Origin: Rhodoferax sp.
Lineage (GTDB): Bacteria > Pseudomonadota > Gammaproteobacteria > Burkholderiales > Burkholderiaceae_C
Length of the DNA stretch: 64,000 nt
Direction: 5' to 3'
Assembly (NCBI GenBank): GCA_031291295.1
Contig: JARLJI010000260.1
Span: 186,001-250,000, forward strand
Made by a program: the position numbers and the translations under genes. The notes under the pieces were generated by a model. That model ran no database searches. It saw only the letters and a program-made list of their open reading frames with translations, and was not told the origin of the DNA. Shown one piece after another: positions 9,833 to 17,891 of this stretch (position 1 is the first letter of the stretch; the number at the start of each line of letters is the position of its first letter).

Positions 9833-10249
9833 TCAGTTCAAGGCAACCAACGCCTCGCCGGCCAGCGTGATTTCGCCTGTTGCCTTCGTCGCACTAATTT
9901 GAACGCGCACGCAGGGCCGACCTGCATGCTCGAGCTTTTCGACCACCTTGCCACTGCAGCGCACGCGGTCGCCAAGGTGGGTCAGGGCCGCGAAGCGCAC
10001 GCCATAGCTGAGTATCTGGCGCTGCGGCACCCATTCGGTGAGCGCGCGCCCGAGGTAGGCCATCGACAGCATGCCGTGCGCGAACACGTCCTTCATGCCC
10101 GCGCCGCGGGCGAAGTCGATGTCGATGTGGATCGGGTTATGGTCGCCTGAGGCGCCGGCGAACAGGGCCAGGGTGGTGCGACTGATCGGCGGCAGTTCCA
10201 GCACGGGCATGTCGTCACCGACCTCAATCATTTTTATTTGAACGTTCAT
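9833..10249 (-). CDS. MaoC-like enoyl-CoA hydratase subunit (hydratase-2 motif)
   Basis: A 138-residue single hot-dog domain. FAGASGDHNPIHIDIDFA is the hydratase-2 motif, with the Asp and His that activate water. It would hydrate a 2-enoyl-CoA to the (R)-3-hydroxyacyl-CoA. The start is the ATG ending at 10249, with AAGGA 7 bases ahead. It lies 10 bases downstream of a second hot-dog gene that lacks this motif. Two single-domain genes side by side resemble ChsH1/ChsH2-like heteromeric hydratases for bulky acyl chains; that pairing is an inference. Confidence 0.88.
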   Translation of the reverse strand: MNVQIKMIEVGDDMPVLELPPISRTTLALFAGASGDHNPIHIDIDFARGAGMKDVFAHGMLSMAYLGRALTEWVPQRQILSYGVRFAALTHLGDRVRCSGKVVEKLEHAGRPCVRVQISATKATGEITLAGEALVALN

Positions 10250-10259
10250 GAATATTCCT

Positions 10260-10703
10260 TCAGGCATGGCGCACGACGATTACCGCGTGCAGGTCGGCCA
10301 CGTGCTCGCCCAACTGGTTGGTGACCCGGGTGTCCTTGACCACGAACTCGAGTGCCCCACCCTTTTTGTCATAGATATCGCTGACCTTCGACTCCAGGCG
10401 CAGCGTGTCACCGGCGCACACTGGCGCGTGGTAGTCAAAGCGCTGCTCGCCGTGCAGGACCTTGCCGAGGTCGATCTTGAGCGTGTCGATGAGCTTCATC
10501 AACGCGCCCGAATCACCCTCGGCACCAAAGATGAAGGTCGGCGGGGCAACCACGTTGCGGTAACCGGCGGCCTTGGCGGCCGCTTCGTCGGTGTGAATCG
10601 GGTCGCATGCACCTATCACCTTTGCAAAAAAGGCAATGCGTCCCTTTTCCACCTCCCACAGGGTGGTCGGTGGGGCGTAGCCGATATGTTTCTTGTCAAT
10701 CAT
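10260..10703 (-). CDS. MaoC N-terminal-type (FAS1-like dehydratase) subunit
   Basis: A 147-residue hot-dog protein of the FAS1-like dehydratase type. The sequence KVIGACDPIHTDEAAAKAAG occupies the catalytic helix region but lacks the full GDxNPxH motif of its neighbour, so it is probably the non-catalytic half of a double hot-dog heterodimer. APPTF near residue 60 is typical of the family. The ATG at 10703 has AGGAG 9 bases ahead; a TTG nine bases further up is less likely. Its gene immediately precedes the catalytic partner. Confidence 0.87.
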   Translation of the reverse strand: MIDKKHIGYAPPTTLWEVEKGRIAFFAKVIGACDPIHTDEAAAKAAGYRNVVAPPTFIFGAEGDSGALMKLIDTLKIDLGKVLHGEQRFDYHAPVCAGDTLRLESKVSDIYDKKGGALEFVVKDTRVTNQLGEHVADLHAVIVVRHA

Positions 10704-10740
10704 GGCTTGCAACTCCTGTTGTCCAGGTCCACGCCTGCAC

Positions 10741-11925
10741 TCACGCGGCCTGGTACAGGGTCACCACACAGGCGCCACCCAGACCCAGGTTGTGCTGCAA
10801 GGCCACGCGGGCGCCCTTGACCTGGCGTTTGTCCGCCGTACCGCGCAGTTGATGGGTCAGCTCGTAACATTGCGCCAGGCCGGTGGCACCCAGCGGATGT
10901 CCCTTGGACAAGAGGCCGCCGGACGGATTGGTCACGACCTTGCCGCCGTAGGTGTTGTCGCCATCGAGCACGAATTTCTCGGCACCGCCCTCCGGACACA
11001 GGCCCAGCGCCTCGTAGGTGATCAGTTCGTTCTGTGCGAAGCAATCGTGCAGCTCGACCACGTTCACGTCCTGCGGACCGATACCGGCCTGCTTGTACAC
11101 CTGCTGCGCCGCCTCGCGCGCCATGTCGAAGCCGACCACGCGCATCATGTCTTTGGATTCGAAAGTGCTGAGGAAATCGGTCGTCATCGCCTGGGCGGCA
11201 ATCGAAACGCGCGTATCGAGCCCATGCTTTTTGGCGAAGGCTTCGGAGCAGATCACCGCGGCAGCGGCGCCGCAAGTCGGCGGGCAAGCCATCAGGCGGG
11301 TCATCACACCGTCCCACAGCACGGGCGCGTTCATCACGTCATCAACCGAAACCTCCTTGCGGAACAGCGCCAGCGGGTTGTTGGCGGCGTGGCGGCTGGC
11401 TTTGGCGCGAATGCTGGCAAAAGTCGACAGTTGGGTGCCGTACTTGTCCATGTGTGCCTTGCCGGCACCGCCGAAGTAACGGATGGCCAGCGGGATTTCC
11501 GGATGACCGACGAGCTCGGCGGTGGCGCGATCAAATTCTTCGAAAGGCGTGGGCCGGTCCTGAAACTGGGCCTTGATGGCACCGGCGGCCATCTGCTCAA
11601 AGCCCAGCGCCAGCACGCAATCGACCGCCCCGCTCTCGACTGCCTGGCGCGCCAGAAACAGCGCGCTCGAACCGGTGGAACAGTTGTTGTTGACGTTGAC
11701 AATCGGTATGCCGCTCATACCCACCGGATAGAGCGCGCGCTGGCCGCAGGTGGAGTCGCCATACACATAGCCGACGTAGGCTTGCTGGATCATTGGGTAT
11801 TCGACGCGCGCGTCGGCCAAGGCTTGGCGCACGGCCTTCTCTCCCATCACGTGATACGGCTCACTGGCGCCCGGTTTGGTGAACGGGATCATGCCTACGC
11901 CGGCGACGATGACTTTATGACTCAT
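10741..11925 (-). CDS. SCP-x/lipid-transfer-type thiolase
   Basis: A 394-residue thiolase-fold protein of the sterol-carrier-protein-x (lipid-transfer) group. The acyl-accepting Cys is in NNNCSTGSSAL. HDCFAQNE, SKGHPLGATG and the final GLGGAC supply the His and second Cys expected for thiolytic cleavage. It would release acetyl- or propionyl-CoA from a 3-ketoacyl-CoA, with SCP-x relatives known for 2-methyl-branched substrates. It follows the terminator-like hairpin beyond the upstream ligase gene, so it may head its own transcript. A second thiolase of the same group is in the rightward operon. Confidence 0.9.
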   Translation of the reverse strand: MSHKVIVAGVGMIPFTKPGASEPYHVMGEKAVRQALADARVEYPMIQQAYVGYVYGDSTCGQRALYPVGMSGIPIVNVNNNCSTGSSALFLARQAVESGAVDCVLALGFEQMAAGAIKAQFQDRPTPFEEFDRATAELVGHPEIPLAIRYFGGAGKAHMDKYGTQLSTFASIRAKASRHAANNPLALFRKEVSVDDVMNAPVLWDGVMTRLMACPPTCGAAAAVICSEAFAKKHGLDTRVSIAAQAMTTDFLSTFESKDMMRVVGFDMAREAAQQVYKQAGIGPQDVNVVELHDCFAQNELITYEALGLCPEGGAEKFVLDGDNTYGGKVVTNPSGGLLSKGHPLGATGLAQCYELTHQLRGTADKRQVKGARVALQHNLGLGGACVVTLYQAA

Positions 11926-12010
11926 AACTCTAACTCCTCAGGTTGAAGCGTCAGTTGACGCTGATGAATGGTCGCGCCGCGAACGGCATGACCTGATAGG
12001 TTCCAAGGCG

Positions 12011-12029
12011 AAAATGCGGCAAAGCCGCA
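12011..12029 (-). terminator. Possible intrinsic terminator after the ligase gene
   Basis: Read leftward, TGCGGC-TTT-GCCGCA forms a perfect 6-bp stem with a 3-base loop followed by TTTT. It lies 10 bases after the stop codon of the ligase gene and before the SCP-x-like thiolase gene. It is short, so partial termination is more likely than a full stop. Confidence 0.5.
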
Positions 12030-12038
12030 GTATCCAGA

Positions 12039-13562
12039 TCACGCGGTCACCCATTGGCGCTCGATCTCATGGCGCTGGATCTTGCCGGTGCTGCTGCGCG
12101 GAAACTCGGCAGCCTCGACAAACCGGACCTCCTTGGGAACCTTGTAGCCGGCCAGTTGCGCACGGCACCACTGCAGCAGCGCCTGCGCGTCGACGGCGGC
12201 ACCGGGCTTGAGTGCGACGAAGGCCAACGGTACTTCACCCCAGCGCGCGTCACTTCGTCGGACCACGGCGGCGTCGGCCACAGCCTCGTGGGACAAAAGC
12301 ACACGTTCGATCTCAACAGGATAGATGTTCTCGCCGCCTGACTTGATGAGGTACTTGGCGCGGTCAACGAAATCGAGTGTGCCGTCGGCATGGCGCACAA
12401 ACAGGTCGCCCATGTGGAACCAGCCGCCGCGAAAGTCCAGTGCATTCGCTTCGGGCGCATTCCAGTAGCCCGAGAACAGCGTCGGTCCACGAATCGCCAG
12501 TTCACCCGGCTCGCCAACGGGCACGTCGCGGTCATCGGCGTCGACCAGGCGAATCAAGCAAAAACCCGACTCGCGCTTGGCCAAGCTTTGGGGCACGACG
12601 CCTGGCGCCAGTAGCGCGCCGGAGGCCGGCGCCAAGCCAGTCTCCGTCGCACCGAAGCTATTGAGGTAGGGCGCGCCGATCAGGCGCGTGAGTTCGGCGA
12701 TCTGGTGCAGCGGGACCAGGTCGGCCATGGCTCCGACCATGCGCACGCCGCAGATGTGCGGTCGGTTGCGCTTGAGGCCGTCGATCAACGGCTCGATCAT
12801 GCCCGGCATTGCCACCAGCCAGCTAATCGGTTCACTCTCGAGTACCGCGCACATGCTGTCGACTTCGAATCCGTCGTGAATCACTACCTTTCCGCCCAGC
12901 ATCAGGGTGGCAAGGCTGAAATCGGTGGCCGCCATGTGGAACAGCGGCGACCAGGCCAGGAAGTTGCTGTCGGCACCAATGCCGAATTCGGCGGAGAAGC
13001 ACATCGCGCGCGCCACCATCGCACGGTGACTGATCAATGCACCCTTTGGAAAACCCGTGGTGCCACTGGTGTAGAGGATGACGAGACCATCCTCGGCTTC
13101 AACCTCGACCGTGGGGTCTCTGTCGGAGGCGGCGGCGAGCAGGGTTTCATATTCGTCGTCGATGACGACCACATCGCCCACGCCGTGATCAATGCGCGCC
13201 AGCACCGTCAAGTAACGCCGCGAAACCAGCAGCAGCCCGGGGGTCGTCAGCCGGATGCAGTGCAGCATTTCCTCATCGGCAAGACGCCAGTTGAGGCAAG
13301 CAACGATGGCCCCGAGCCTGGCGGCGGCGAGTTCCAGTTCAATGTACTCGGCTCGATTCTCGGAGAGCATCGCCACTCTGTCGCCATGCGTTACACCACG
13401 TCCACAGAGCGCGTTGGCAAGTCGGTTGACACGCGAGTCCAAGTCACGGTAGCAGAGTGAGCGCCGCGCGTCCTGGATCGCCATTGCACCCGCGCGCGCG
13501 CCAGCCTGCTTGCGCAACAGATCGCCTACAGTCAATGAAAACGCTCCCGCGCCACCATTCAT
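12039..13562 (-). CDS. AMP-forming acyl-CoA ligase
   Basis: A 507-residue adenylate-forming ligase. The P-loop is LYTSGTTGFPKGA. FGATETGLAP, GWFHMGDLF and DRAKYLIKSGGENIYP form the later core motifs, with the acylation lysine in STGKIQR near the C-terminus. It is the first gene leftward of the divergent gap, with AGGAG 9 bases before the ATG. First position suggests it activates the primary substrate or a main intermediate. It is shorter than the neighbouring 600-residue and 650-residue ligases, fitting the common medium-chain/aromatic ligase size. Actual substrate unknown. Confidence 0.92.
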   Translation of the reverse strand: MNGGAGAFSLTVGDLLRKQAGARAGAMAIQDARRSLCYRDLDSRVNRLANALCGRGVTHGDRVAMLSENRAEYIELELAAARLGAIVACLNWRLADEEMLHCIRLTTPGLLLVSRRYLTVLARIDHGVGDVVVIDDEYETLLAAASDRDPTVEVEAEDGLVILYTSGTTGFPKGALISHRAMVARAMCFSAEFGIGADSNFLAWSPLFHMAATDFSLATLMLGGKVVIHDGFEVDSMCAVLESEPISWLVAMPGMIEPLIDGLKRNRPHICGVRMVGAMADLVPLHQIAELTRLIGAPYLNSFGATETGLAPASGALLAPGVVPQSLAKRESGFCLIRLVDADDRDVPVGEPGELAIRGPTLFSGYWNAPEANALDFRGGWFHMGDLFVRHADGTLDFVDRAKYLIKSGGENIYPVEIERVLLSHEAVADAAVVRRSDARWGEVPLAFVALKPGAAVDAQALLQWCRAQLAGYKVPKEVRFVEAAEFPRSSTGKIQRHEIERQWVTA

Positions 13563-13622
13563 TATTGATATCTCCTGTCACACACTAGGTGAAAACCTTA
13601 ATGCGACTACTCTACCAAACGC

Positions 13623-13651
13623 TTGACAGGTTTGCAAGAAGATTCTACATT
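13623..13651 (+). promoter_or_regulatory. Sigma70-like promoter for the rightward catabolic operon
   Basis: A consensus TTGACA (13623-13628) is followed after exactly 17 bases by TACATT (13646-13651). It points towards the first rightward gene and lies in the divergent intergenic gap. The match is close to the vegetative sigma factor consensus; activity is inferred. Confidence 0.6.
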
Positions 13652-13654
13652 CAC

Positions 13655-13669
13655 CCAGATCGCATCTGG
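13655..13669. promoter_or_regulatory. Palindrome just downstream of promoter -10 (candidate operator)
   Basis: CCAGAT-CGC-ATCTGG is a perfect 6-3-6 dyad starting four bases after the -10 element, spanning the expected transcription start. This is a typical repressor position. No regulator gene lies in the catabolic block, so the binding protein is unknown. Confidence 0.45.
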
Positions 13670-13689
13670 CTTGTTTTGTATTTTGTAAC

Positions 13690-13727
13690 TGGCGCAATTC
13701 AGAAATCCAGCCTACTGAACTGCGCCA
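13690..13727. promoter_or_regulatory. Long inverted repeat upstream of acyl-CoA dehydrogenase gene
   Basis: TGGCGCAATTCAG (13690-13702) and CTGAACTGCGCCA (13715-13727) form 13-bp arms with one mismatch and a 12-base spacer. It sits in the 5' leader of the rightward operon. It could be a regulator site or an RNA hairpin; there is no following T-run, so a terminator is unlikely. Confidence 0.45.
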
Positions 13728-13776
13728 ATGTCTGGCGTCTTAACGTCTCGCAACAGTAACCATGGAGCCTCTATCG

Positions 13777-14961
13777 ATGTCTTCCAGTCGCACCCAGTCT
13801 TTCGGATTGACCAACGACGACCGCGCGGTCCTTGAGGCCGCGGACAAGTTCGCCCGCAAGGAATTCCAGGCCCTGTCGCGCCGTATGGACGACGAAGAAT
13901 GGTGGCCGCCCGAGATCTTCGCCAAAATCGGCATGGCCGGCTTCATGGGGGCCACAGTGTCGCCCGAATACGGTGGCGCAGGCATGGACCTGTTCAGCTC
14001 GGGCCTGATCTGCCAGGCCTTCGCGCGCTGGAATCCCGCCATCGCCTTGTCCTGGGCGGCGCACGACAACCTGTGCGTCAACAACATCTTCCGTAACGCC
14101 AACGAGGCGCAGCGCCGCCAATACCTGCCCGGCTTGTGCGACGGCAGCAAGATCGGCGCGCTCGGCCTGACCGAGCCCGGCGCCGGCTCGGATGCGCTGG
14201 GCAGCATGCGCACCACGGCGCGCCGCGACGGCGATCATTACGTGCTCAACGGCACCAAGATTTTCATCACCAACGGCCCGGTGGCTGACGTGCTGCTGGT
14301 CTACGCCAAGACCGCGCCGGAGTTGGGTGCCAAGGGCATCTCGGCCTTCATCGTCGAGAAGGATTTCCCCGGCTTCAAAGTGGCGCAAAAACTCATCAAA
14401 ATGGGCTTTCGAGGCAGCCAGACCGGGGAGCTGGTGTTCGACGACTGCCGTGTGCCGGCAGCCAACCTGGTGGGCAAGGAAAACGAAGGCGTCAAAATCG
14501 TCATGAGTGGGCTCGACCTGGAACGCGCTTTGGTGGCCGGCTTGTGTGTGGGCATCTGCGAACGTGCGCTGGAATTGAGCGTCGAGTACGCAAAGACGCG
14601 CGTGCAGTTCGGCAAGCCGATTGGCAGCTTCCAGATGGTGCAGGCACTGCTGGCCGAGATGTACACCGAGATCGAGGCCATGAAAACCCTGGTCTGGCGC
14701 ACGCTGGCCGAAGTCAATGATCTGGAAGTGGGCGGCGGCGGTCGCGGCGAAGCGCACAAGCTCACCGCGGCGTCCATCCTTTACGCGGGGGAGGCCTGCA
14801 ACCGCATCCTCAACAAGGCCGTGCAGATTCACGGCGGCAGCGGCTACATCTGGGAGTCCGAGATCAACCGGCTGTTCCGTTGCATCAAGATACTGGAGAT
14901 CGGTGCTGGCACGTCCGAAGTGCGCAAGATGATCATCGCCGAAGAACTGCTGCGGGGCTGA
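13777..14961 (+). CDS. Acyl-CoA dehydrogenase, isovaleryl-CoA dehydrogenase-like
   Basis: A 394-residue acyl-CoA dehydrogenase closest in motif layout to isovaleryl-CoA dehydrogenase. GLTEPGAGSDALGS binds FAD and substrate. KMGFRGSQTGELVFDDCRVP and SGLDLERALVAG follow, the latter carrying the Glu used as base in isovaleryl-type enzymes. It would make a 3-methyl-2-enoyl-CoA, the kind of product a methylcrotonyl/geranyl-type carboxylase accepts, which links the two divergent operons. The ATG at 13777 has GGAG 9 bases upstream; an in-frame ATG at 13762 adds five residues. It is the first gene of the rightward operon. Confidence 0.92.
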   Translation: MSSSRTQSFGLTNDDRAVLEAADKFARKEFQALSRRMDDEEWWPPEIFAKIGMAGFMGATVSPEYGGAGMDLFSSGLICQAFARWNPAIALSWAAHDNLCVNNIFRNANEAQRRQYLPGLCDGSKIGALGLTEPGAGSDALGSMRTTARRDGDHYVLNGTKIFITNGPVADVLLVYAKTAPELGAKGISAFIVEKDFPGFKVAQKLIKMGFRGSQTGELVFDDCRVPAANLVGKENEGVKIVMSGLDLERALVAGLCVGICERALELSVEYAKTRVQFGKPIGSFQMVQALLAEMYTEIEAMKTLVWRTLAEVNDLEVGGGGRGEAHKLTAASILYAGEACNRILNKAVQIHGGSGYIWESEINRLFRCIKILEIGAGTSEVRKMIIAEELLRG

Positions 14962-15005
14962 CCCACATGACGACAGCGAACCCGCCCAAGAACGAGGAGC
15001 CTGCG

Positions 15006-15806
15006 ATGTCAGCCCTTTCGACAATCCGCCTTGATCAGCGTGGCGCTGTGGCGTGGATAACGCTAAATCGCCCCGATGCGATGAACGCCTTGTCCGACAC
15101 GATGTGCGCCGAGCTACTTGATGCGCTCCATCGGATTGAGCGTGACCCCGGTATTCGCGTCATCGTGCTCACCGGCGCTGGCCGTGCGTTTTGTGCCGGT
15201 GCCGACCTGAAAGGCGTGTTCGATAGCAGCGGCGGAGAACCCGGCCCGTGCGACCCGATGGGCGAGTTTCTCGATCTCGTCGGCGGCATGATGGACAGAT
15301 TGCGCGTGTGCCCCAAACCCACCATCGCCGCGCTGAACGGCCTGACGATGGCCGGCGGGCTGGAACTGGCAATGGCCTGCGACCTCATCATCGCCGCCGA
15401 AAGTGCCCGCATCGGCGATGCGCATGCCAACTTCGGCGTGTTTCCGGGCGCGGGCGGCGCGGCGATCCTGCCACGGCGCATCGGCGCCACCGCCGCCAAA
15501 TACCTGCTGTTCACAGGCGGCACCATGCCCGCACGCGAACTGGTTCCGCTGGGCTTGGTGAACCGCGTGGTGCCTGATGCCGAATTGGTGCCCGAGGTTG
15601 AGAAGCTCGCTTCACGCATCGCCAGCAAGAGCCCGCTTGTGCTGCGCCGCATGAAACAGGCCGTGGCCGACGGGCTGGAGCAGCCACAGGCTTCGGCACT
15701 GCGGCTAGAGCGACTGGTGCTCGACGCGCACCGCCATTCGCACGACATACGAGAGGGCCTCGCGGCTTTCGTCGGCAAGCGCACGCCCGATTTCAAGGGC
15801 TACTAA
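15006..15806 (+). CDS. Crotonase-family protein (enoyl-CoA hydratase/isomerase)
   Basis: A 266-residue crotonase. The oxyanion-hole sequence is FCAGADLKGV and the first catalytic Glu is kept in GGLELAMACD. The second Glu, expected in a PE pair before the PGAGG loop, is replaced: the sequence reads GDAHANFGVFPGAGG. Family members lacking that residue often do other reactions (isomerase, hydrolase) or use another acid, so simple hydration is not assured. The start at 15006 has GAGGAG 6 bases ahead. It may act on the carboxylase product (a glutaconyl-CoA type ester), since the MaoC pair already offers hydration; that split of roles is inferred. Confidence 0.88.
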   Translation: MSALSTIRLDQRGAVAWITLNRPDAMNALSDTMCAELLDALHRIERDPGIRVIVLTGAGRAFCAGADLKGVFDSSGGEPGPCDPMGEFLDLVGGMMDRLRVCPKPTIAALNGLTMAGGLELAMACDLIIAAESARIGDAHANFGVFPGAGGAAILPRRIGATAAKYLLFTGGTMPARELVPLGLVNRVVPDAELVPEVEKLASRIASKSPLVLRRMKQAVADGLEQPQASALRLERLVLDAHRHSHDIREGLAAFVGKRTPDFKGY

Positions 15807-15824
15807 AACCAACTCCATTCAAGA

Positions 15825-17081
15825 ATGACTACCATGCGTCACACGCTATCCCCCGTTTACATTGCCGGTGTCGGCATGACACCCACCGGTAAATTCCTCG
15901 ACCGCGACATCAAGCAGCTCACCGCCACCGCAGTGCATGCCGCGCTGGCCGATGCCGGACTGTCCATCAGTGACATCCAGTCGGCGTATTTCTCCAACGC
16001 CACCCAGGGCGCGCTCGAAGGCCAGACCATGATCCGCGGCCAAATTGCGTTGCGCACGATGGGCTTCGAGTCCATCCCGATTTTCAACATTGAAAATGCC
16101 TGTGCCAGTGCCAGCTCGGCATTCAACCTGGCAGTGCAGTACGTGCGCTCAGGCGCAGGCGAGATCGCGCTGGCCATTGGTGCCGAGAAGATGTTTTGCG
16201 CCGACAAAGCCAGAATGTTCAGCGTCTTCGATGGTGCCTGGGACGTGGCAACGGTCGAAGAAAACAAGCGCCAACTACTGCAAATGGGGCATGGCATTGA
16301 ACCGCCCGAAGGCTCCATGTCCAAGGCACCGTACAGCCTGTTCATGGACATTTACGCCGCCTTTGGTCGCTTTCACATGCGCGAGTTCGGCACCACGCAG
16401 CGGCAAATTGCTGCAGTGTCGGCCAAGAACCACGGCCACTCCGTGCACAACCCGTTGGCCCAATACCGCAACGCCTACACCATTGACGAGGTACTGGCCG
16501 CGCCGCCGATCACCTACCCATTGACGCTGCCAATGTGCGCACCCATCAGCGACGGGGCTGCCGCTGTCGTAGTGTGTTCCGAAGCAGCACTGGCGCGTCT
16601 GGCAAACCGCGGGCGCGCCATCAAGGTGCTGGCATCGATCATTGCCACGGGCAGCAACCGCCGCCCTGAAGACCTGGATCAACACATCACCGTCAAGGCT
16701 GCCAAACAAGCCTACGAACTCGCTGGCGTTGGCCCGCAAGACATTTCGCTGGCCGAAGTTCACGATGCCACCGCCATCGGCGAAATAGTCCAAAGCGAAA
16801 ACCTGGGCTTTTGCGCATTCGGCGAAGGTGGTCGGCTCGCCGAGCGCGGCGACACCACTATCGGCGGGCGCATCCCCATCAACACATCGGGAGGGTTGGA
16901 GTCCAAAGGGCACCCGATCGGTGCCACCGGGCTGGGTCAGTTGCACGAACTGGTCGTGCAGTTGCGCGGCGAAGCGGGGGCTCGCCAGGTGCAAGGGGCC
17001 CGCCTTGCCATCGCAGAAAACGGTGGTGGCCTGTTCGGAATTGAAGAGGCCGTGGCCGCCATCACGATCCTCGGACGTTGA
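15825..17081 (+). CDS. SCP-x/lipid-transfer-type thiolase
   Basis: A 418-residue thiolase-fold protein. The acyl Cys is in ENACASASSA, with HDATAIGE and SKGHPIGATG as later motifs. The C-terminal loop that normally carries the second catalytic Cys reads AENGGGLFGIEEA, without Cys. Many SCP-x-like proteins share this feature, and some relatives (Ltp2-type) work as aldolases, although those also lose the first Cys. It belongs to the rightward operon between a crotonase and an HSD10-like dehydrogenase. Thiolytic release of propionyl- or acetyl-CoA from a branched 3-ketoacyl-CoA is the best guess. Confidence 0.88.
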   Translation: MTTMRHTLSPVYIAGVGMTPTGKFLDRDIKQLTATAVHAALADAGLSISDIQSAYFSNATQGALEGQTMIRGQIALRTMGFESIPIFNIENACASASSAFNLAVQYVRSGAGEIALAIGAEKMFCADKARMFSVFDGAWDVATVEENKRQLLQMGHGIEPPEGSMSKAPYSLFMDIYAAFGRFHMREFGTTQRQIAAVSAKNHGHSVHNPLAQYRNAYTIDEVLAAPPITYPLTLPMCAPISDGAAAVVVCSEAALARLANRGRAIKVLASIIATGSNRRPEDLDQHITVKAAKQAYELAGVGPQDISLAEVHDATAIGEIVQSENLGFCAFGEGGRLAERGDTTIGGRIPINTSGGLESKGHPIGATGLGQLHELVVQLRGEAGARQVQGARLAIAENGGGLFGIEEAVAAITILGR

Positions 17082-17092
17082 GGGAGCGAAGA

Positions 17093-17860
17093 ATGAACTT
17101 ACAAGACAAGGTCGCCGTCGTCACCGGTGGCGCATCCGGTTTGGGTCGTGCGGTAGCGGAAACCCTCATCGCTGGCGGCGCACGCGTGGCACTGTTTGAC
17201 CGCGACGGTGAACGAGGCGCGCAGGCCGCCACCGCGCTAGGCAGTTCTGCGATGTTCGAGCAGGTCGATGTCACCAGCGAGGCACAGGTACAGGCTGGCA
17301 TCGACGCAACCTTGGCCCGTTTTGGCGCTATCCACATCTGTATCAACTGCGCCGGCGTGCCAGACGCAGCCAAGACCGTGGCCGATGGAAAACCATTTCC
17401 TCTGGCACTGTGGGACAAGGTGATTGCTGTCAACCTCACCGGCACGTTCAACGTGCTTCGCCTGGCCGCCGTAGCGATGGCGCGCAACGAACCCGAGGAC
17501 GATGAGCGGGGCGTCATCGTGAACCTGTCGTCTGGTGCCGCACAGGACGGCCAGATGGGACAGGCGGCCTACGCCGCCAGCAAGGCCGGCGTGATCGGCC
17601 TCACGCTGCCAGTGGCACGGGACCTGGCCGATCTGGGGATCCGCTGCGTAGCGGTTGCGCCTGGCTTGTTTGAAACGCCAATGGTCGCGGGCCTGCCAAA
17701 GAAAGTCGCGCAGGCCATCGTTGACCGTATGATTTTATTCCCACGCCGCATGGGTCAATCCAACGAGCTGGCCCACCTGGTGCGCTCCATCGTCGAGAAC
17801 CCTTACATCAACGCCACCTGTCTGCACATTGATGCCGGCGCACGCATGAGCACACGCTGA
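17093..17860 (+). CDS. SDR, HSD10-like 3-hydroxy-2-methylacyl-CoA dehydrogenase
   Basis: A 255-residue SDR. TGGASGLGRAVAETL is the NAD motif, NCAGV and YAASKAG carry the fold and catalytic Tyr/Lys. The middle and end match the type 10 17-beta-hydroxysteroid dehydrogenase pattern: NLTGTFNVLRLAA, GQAAYAASKAGVIGLTLP, RDLADLGIRCVAVAPGLF and IVENPYINA. Such enzymes oxidise 2-methyl-3-hydroxyacyl-CoAs in isoleucine and branched-acid breakdown, and also steroids. That fits an alpha-methyl branched substrate together with the racemase-like gene at the operon end. The start at 17093 follows GAGGGAGCGAAGA. Confidence 0.9.
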   Translation: MNLQDKVAVVTGGASGLGRAVAETLIAGGARVALFDRDGERGAQAATALGSSAMFEQVDVTSEAQVQAGIDATLARFGAIHICINCAGVPDAAKTVADGKPFPLALWDKVIAVNLTGTFNVLRLAAVAMARNEPEDDERGVIVNLSSGAAQDGQMGQAAYAASKAGVIGLTLPVARDLADLGIRCVAVAPGLFETPMVAGLPKKVAQAIVDRMILFPRRMGQSNELAHLVRSIVENPYINATCLHIDAGARMSTR

Positions 17861-17891
17861 ACGAAATCAACACCCCACCAAGACCACAATC

